Source: Methanomicrobiales archaeon (GTDB taxonomy: Archaea > Halobacteriota > Methanomicrobia > Methanomicrobiales > JACTUA01). From it: a stretch of 14,790 nt of DNA. Shown here piece after piece: positions 14,123-14,790 of this stretch. Below the pieces are notes generated by a model that made no database searches, had not been told where the DNA came from, and worked only from the letters and a program-made list of their open reading frames with translations. Both the position numbers and the translations under genes were made by a program. Numbering within the stretch: position 1 is the stretch's first letter; every line of letters starts with the position of its first letter. The stretch is from contig JAJRCS010000107.1 of assembly GCA_028678815.1 (NCBI GenBank), positions 1-14,790 of the forward strand, in the 5' to 3' direction.

Positions 14123-14790
14123 TTAAAGGACCCCCATCTCCGAGAGCCGGGCGGGGAGGTACTCCTTGGTCACGAAACCCAGTCCCCTGGCGGCAAAGGC
14201 CTGCTGTTCGGACTTGAGCTTCATCTCCAGCTGGAGGTTGATCTGGCGCTTCCAGTACTCGCTGTCGAACCGGGGGTCAGACAGTTCCGCCTTCAGGGCG
14301 TCAATGTCCTTGTCGGAGAGCGCATCGGCAGGGAGGTTGTAGTCCCGGATGTCCGAGGGCTGGACGCCGATGAACTGGGCCTTCGGCGTGGCGAGGAGCT
14401 CCGAGATGTGGGCGCTCTTGATGGCCCCGTAGGCCACCGACGCGAAGATCCGGTACGACCAGGGGTCACCATCGGTGAAGACGGTGACCGGGATCCCGAA
14501 CTGCTCGTTCAGCCGGTGGAGGACCCGGCGGGTCGACCGGGCGGGCTGCCCCTTCAGGTGCACCACGATGGCCTGGTGCTCCTCGTCGAAGCCGTTCTCG
14601 ATGAGCCGGGCGTACATACCGCCCGTCTCGAGGGCGATGACGAACTTCGCGTCATGCTCCAGGAACTCCACGGTCTCCACGTCGTTCGGGATCTGGTAGC
14701 CCGCCTCCCCCACGTCGTCCCGGCAGTGGATCTCCCGGACGCCGCGCCGGGTCCGCTCCCGGATCCGGAGGGGCCCGAAGACCGTCGCCC
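14123..14790 (-). CDS. top6A: DNA topoisomerase VI subunit A, C-terminal part (partial)
   Basis: Minus-strand frame from the right edge to TAA at 14123-14125, about 222 codons. That is roughly the C-terminal 60% of the usual ~365-residue protein. An internal GTG at 14713 is not the real start because the frame stays open to the edge with matching sequence ([13 protein letters not shown]). Topo VI is the A2B2 type IIB enzyme of archaea; subunit A, related to Spo11, carries the DNA-cutting tyrosine (not in this window) and the TOPRIM metal site. The TOPRIM glutamate is in [19 protein letters not shown] and the DxD pair in [22 protein letters not shown] and [13 protein letters not shown] are further family landmarks. 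It is a housekeeping gene, so it marks one border of the glycan locus and is the best evidence for an archaeal host. Confidence 0.95.
   Translation of the reverse strand, partial: ATVFGPLRIRERTRRGVREIHCRDDVGEAGYQIPNDVETVEFLEHDAKFVIALETGGMYARLIENGFDEEHQAIVVHLKGQPARSTRRVLHRLNEQFGIPVTVFTDGDPWSYRIFASVAYGAIKSAHISELLATPKAQFIGVQPSDIRDYNLPADALSDKDIDALKAELSDPRFDSEYWKRQINLQLEMKLKSEQQAFAARGLGFVTKEYLPARLSEMGVL

Noticed and set aside
14123..14713. Complete 196-residue gene starting at GTG 14713
   Set aside because: The frame stays open to the window edge and the extra sequence fits topoisomerase VI subunit A, so the GTG is internal and the gene is simply cut off.

Overview
The window looks like a piece of a GC-rich euryarchaeal genome, most likely a methanogen of the Methanomicrobiales type. 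Three things point there: the right edge carries the C-terminal part of archaeal DNA topoisomerase VI subunit A; start signals combine GGAGG/GGTG ribosome binding sites with short A/T-rich TATA-like elements; and codons strongly prefer G or C in the third position, with many CGG/AGG arginines. No tRNA, rRNA, insertion sequence or CRISPR array was seen. Apart from the topoisomerase gene, the whole window reads as a surface-glycan biosynthesis locus.

Layout. (1) A partial minus-strand gene (edge to 1296) encodes a large unrecognised, possibly glycosyltransferase-like protein. It is divergent from a second large surface-carbohydrate/GT-B-like protein (1433-3427). (2) The second gene leads a tight plus-strand operon to 8200: B12-binding radical SAM enzyme, LdpA-family double [4Fe-4S] protein, C1-capped HAD phosphatase, HpcH/HpaI pyruvate aldolase and KdsB-like CMP-sugar synthetase. 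Four of the five junctions inside the run 3473-8200 and its lead-in are either 4-nt stop/start overlaps or a 15-nt gap. (3) A convergent minus-strand gene (8291-10051) encodes a DRE-TIM metal-dependent aldolase fused to a C-terminal domain. (4) A 338-bp divergent regulatory region follows. (5) A second plus-strand operon (10390-14109), all of whose junctions are 4-nt overlaps, encodes a GT4 glycosyltransferase, a LegB-type NAD-dependent dehydratase, a sugar-1-phosphate nucleotidyltransferase and an Rmd-like SDR reductase. (6) It converges on top6A with only a 13-nt gap.

How the genes may work together. The first operon plus the minus-strand aldolase resembles a pathway that would add pyruvate to an aldose (phosphate), dephosphorylate the product and activate the resulting 3-deoxy-2-ulosonic acid as a CMP-sugar. 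This would be a Kdo-like route without any KdsA/NeuB-type synthase in the window. The LdpA-like and radical SAM proteins would add a redox or radical step of unknown nature. The second operon looks able to make a nucleotide-activated 6-deoxy-hexose (dehydratase then reductase) and transfer it. The two large proteins at the left and the GT4 enzyme are the candidate transferases. The enzyme families are read from the sequence; the joint pathway is inference.
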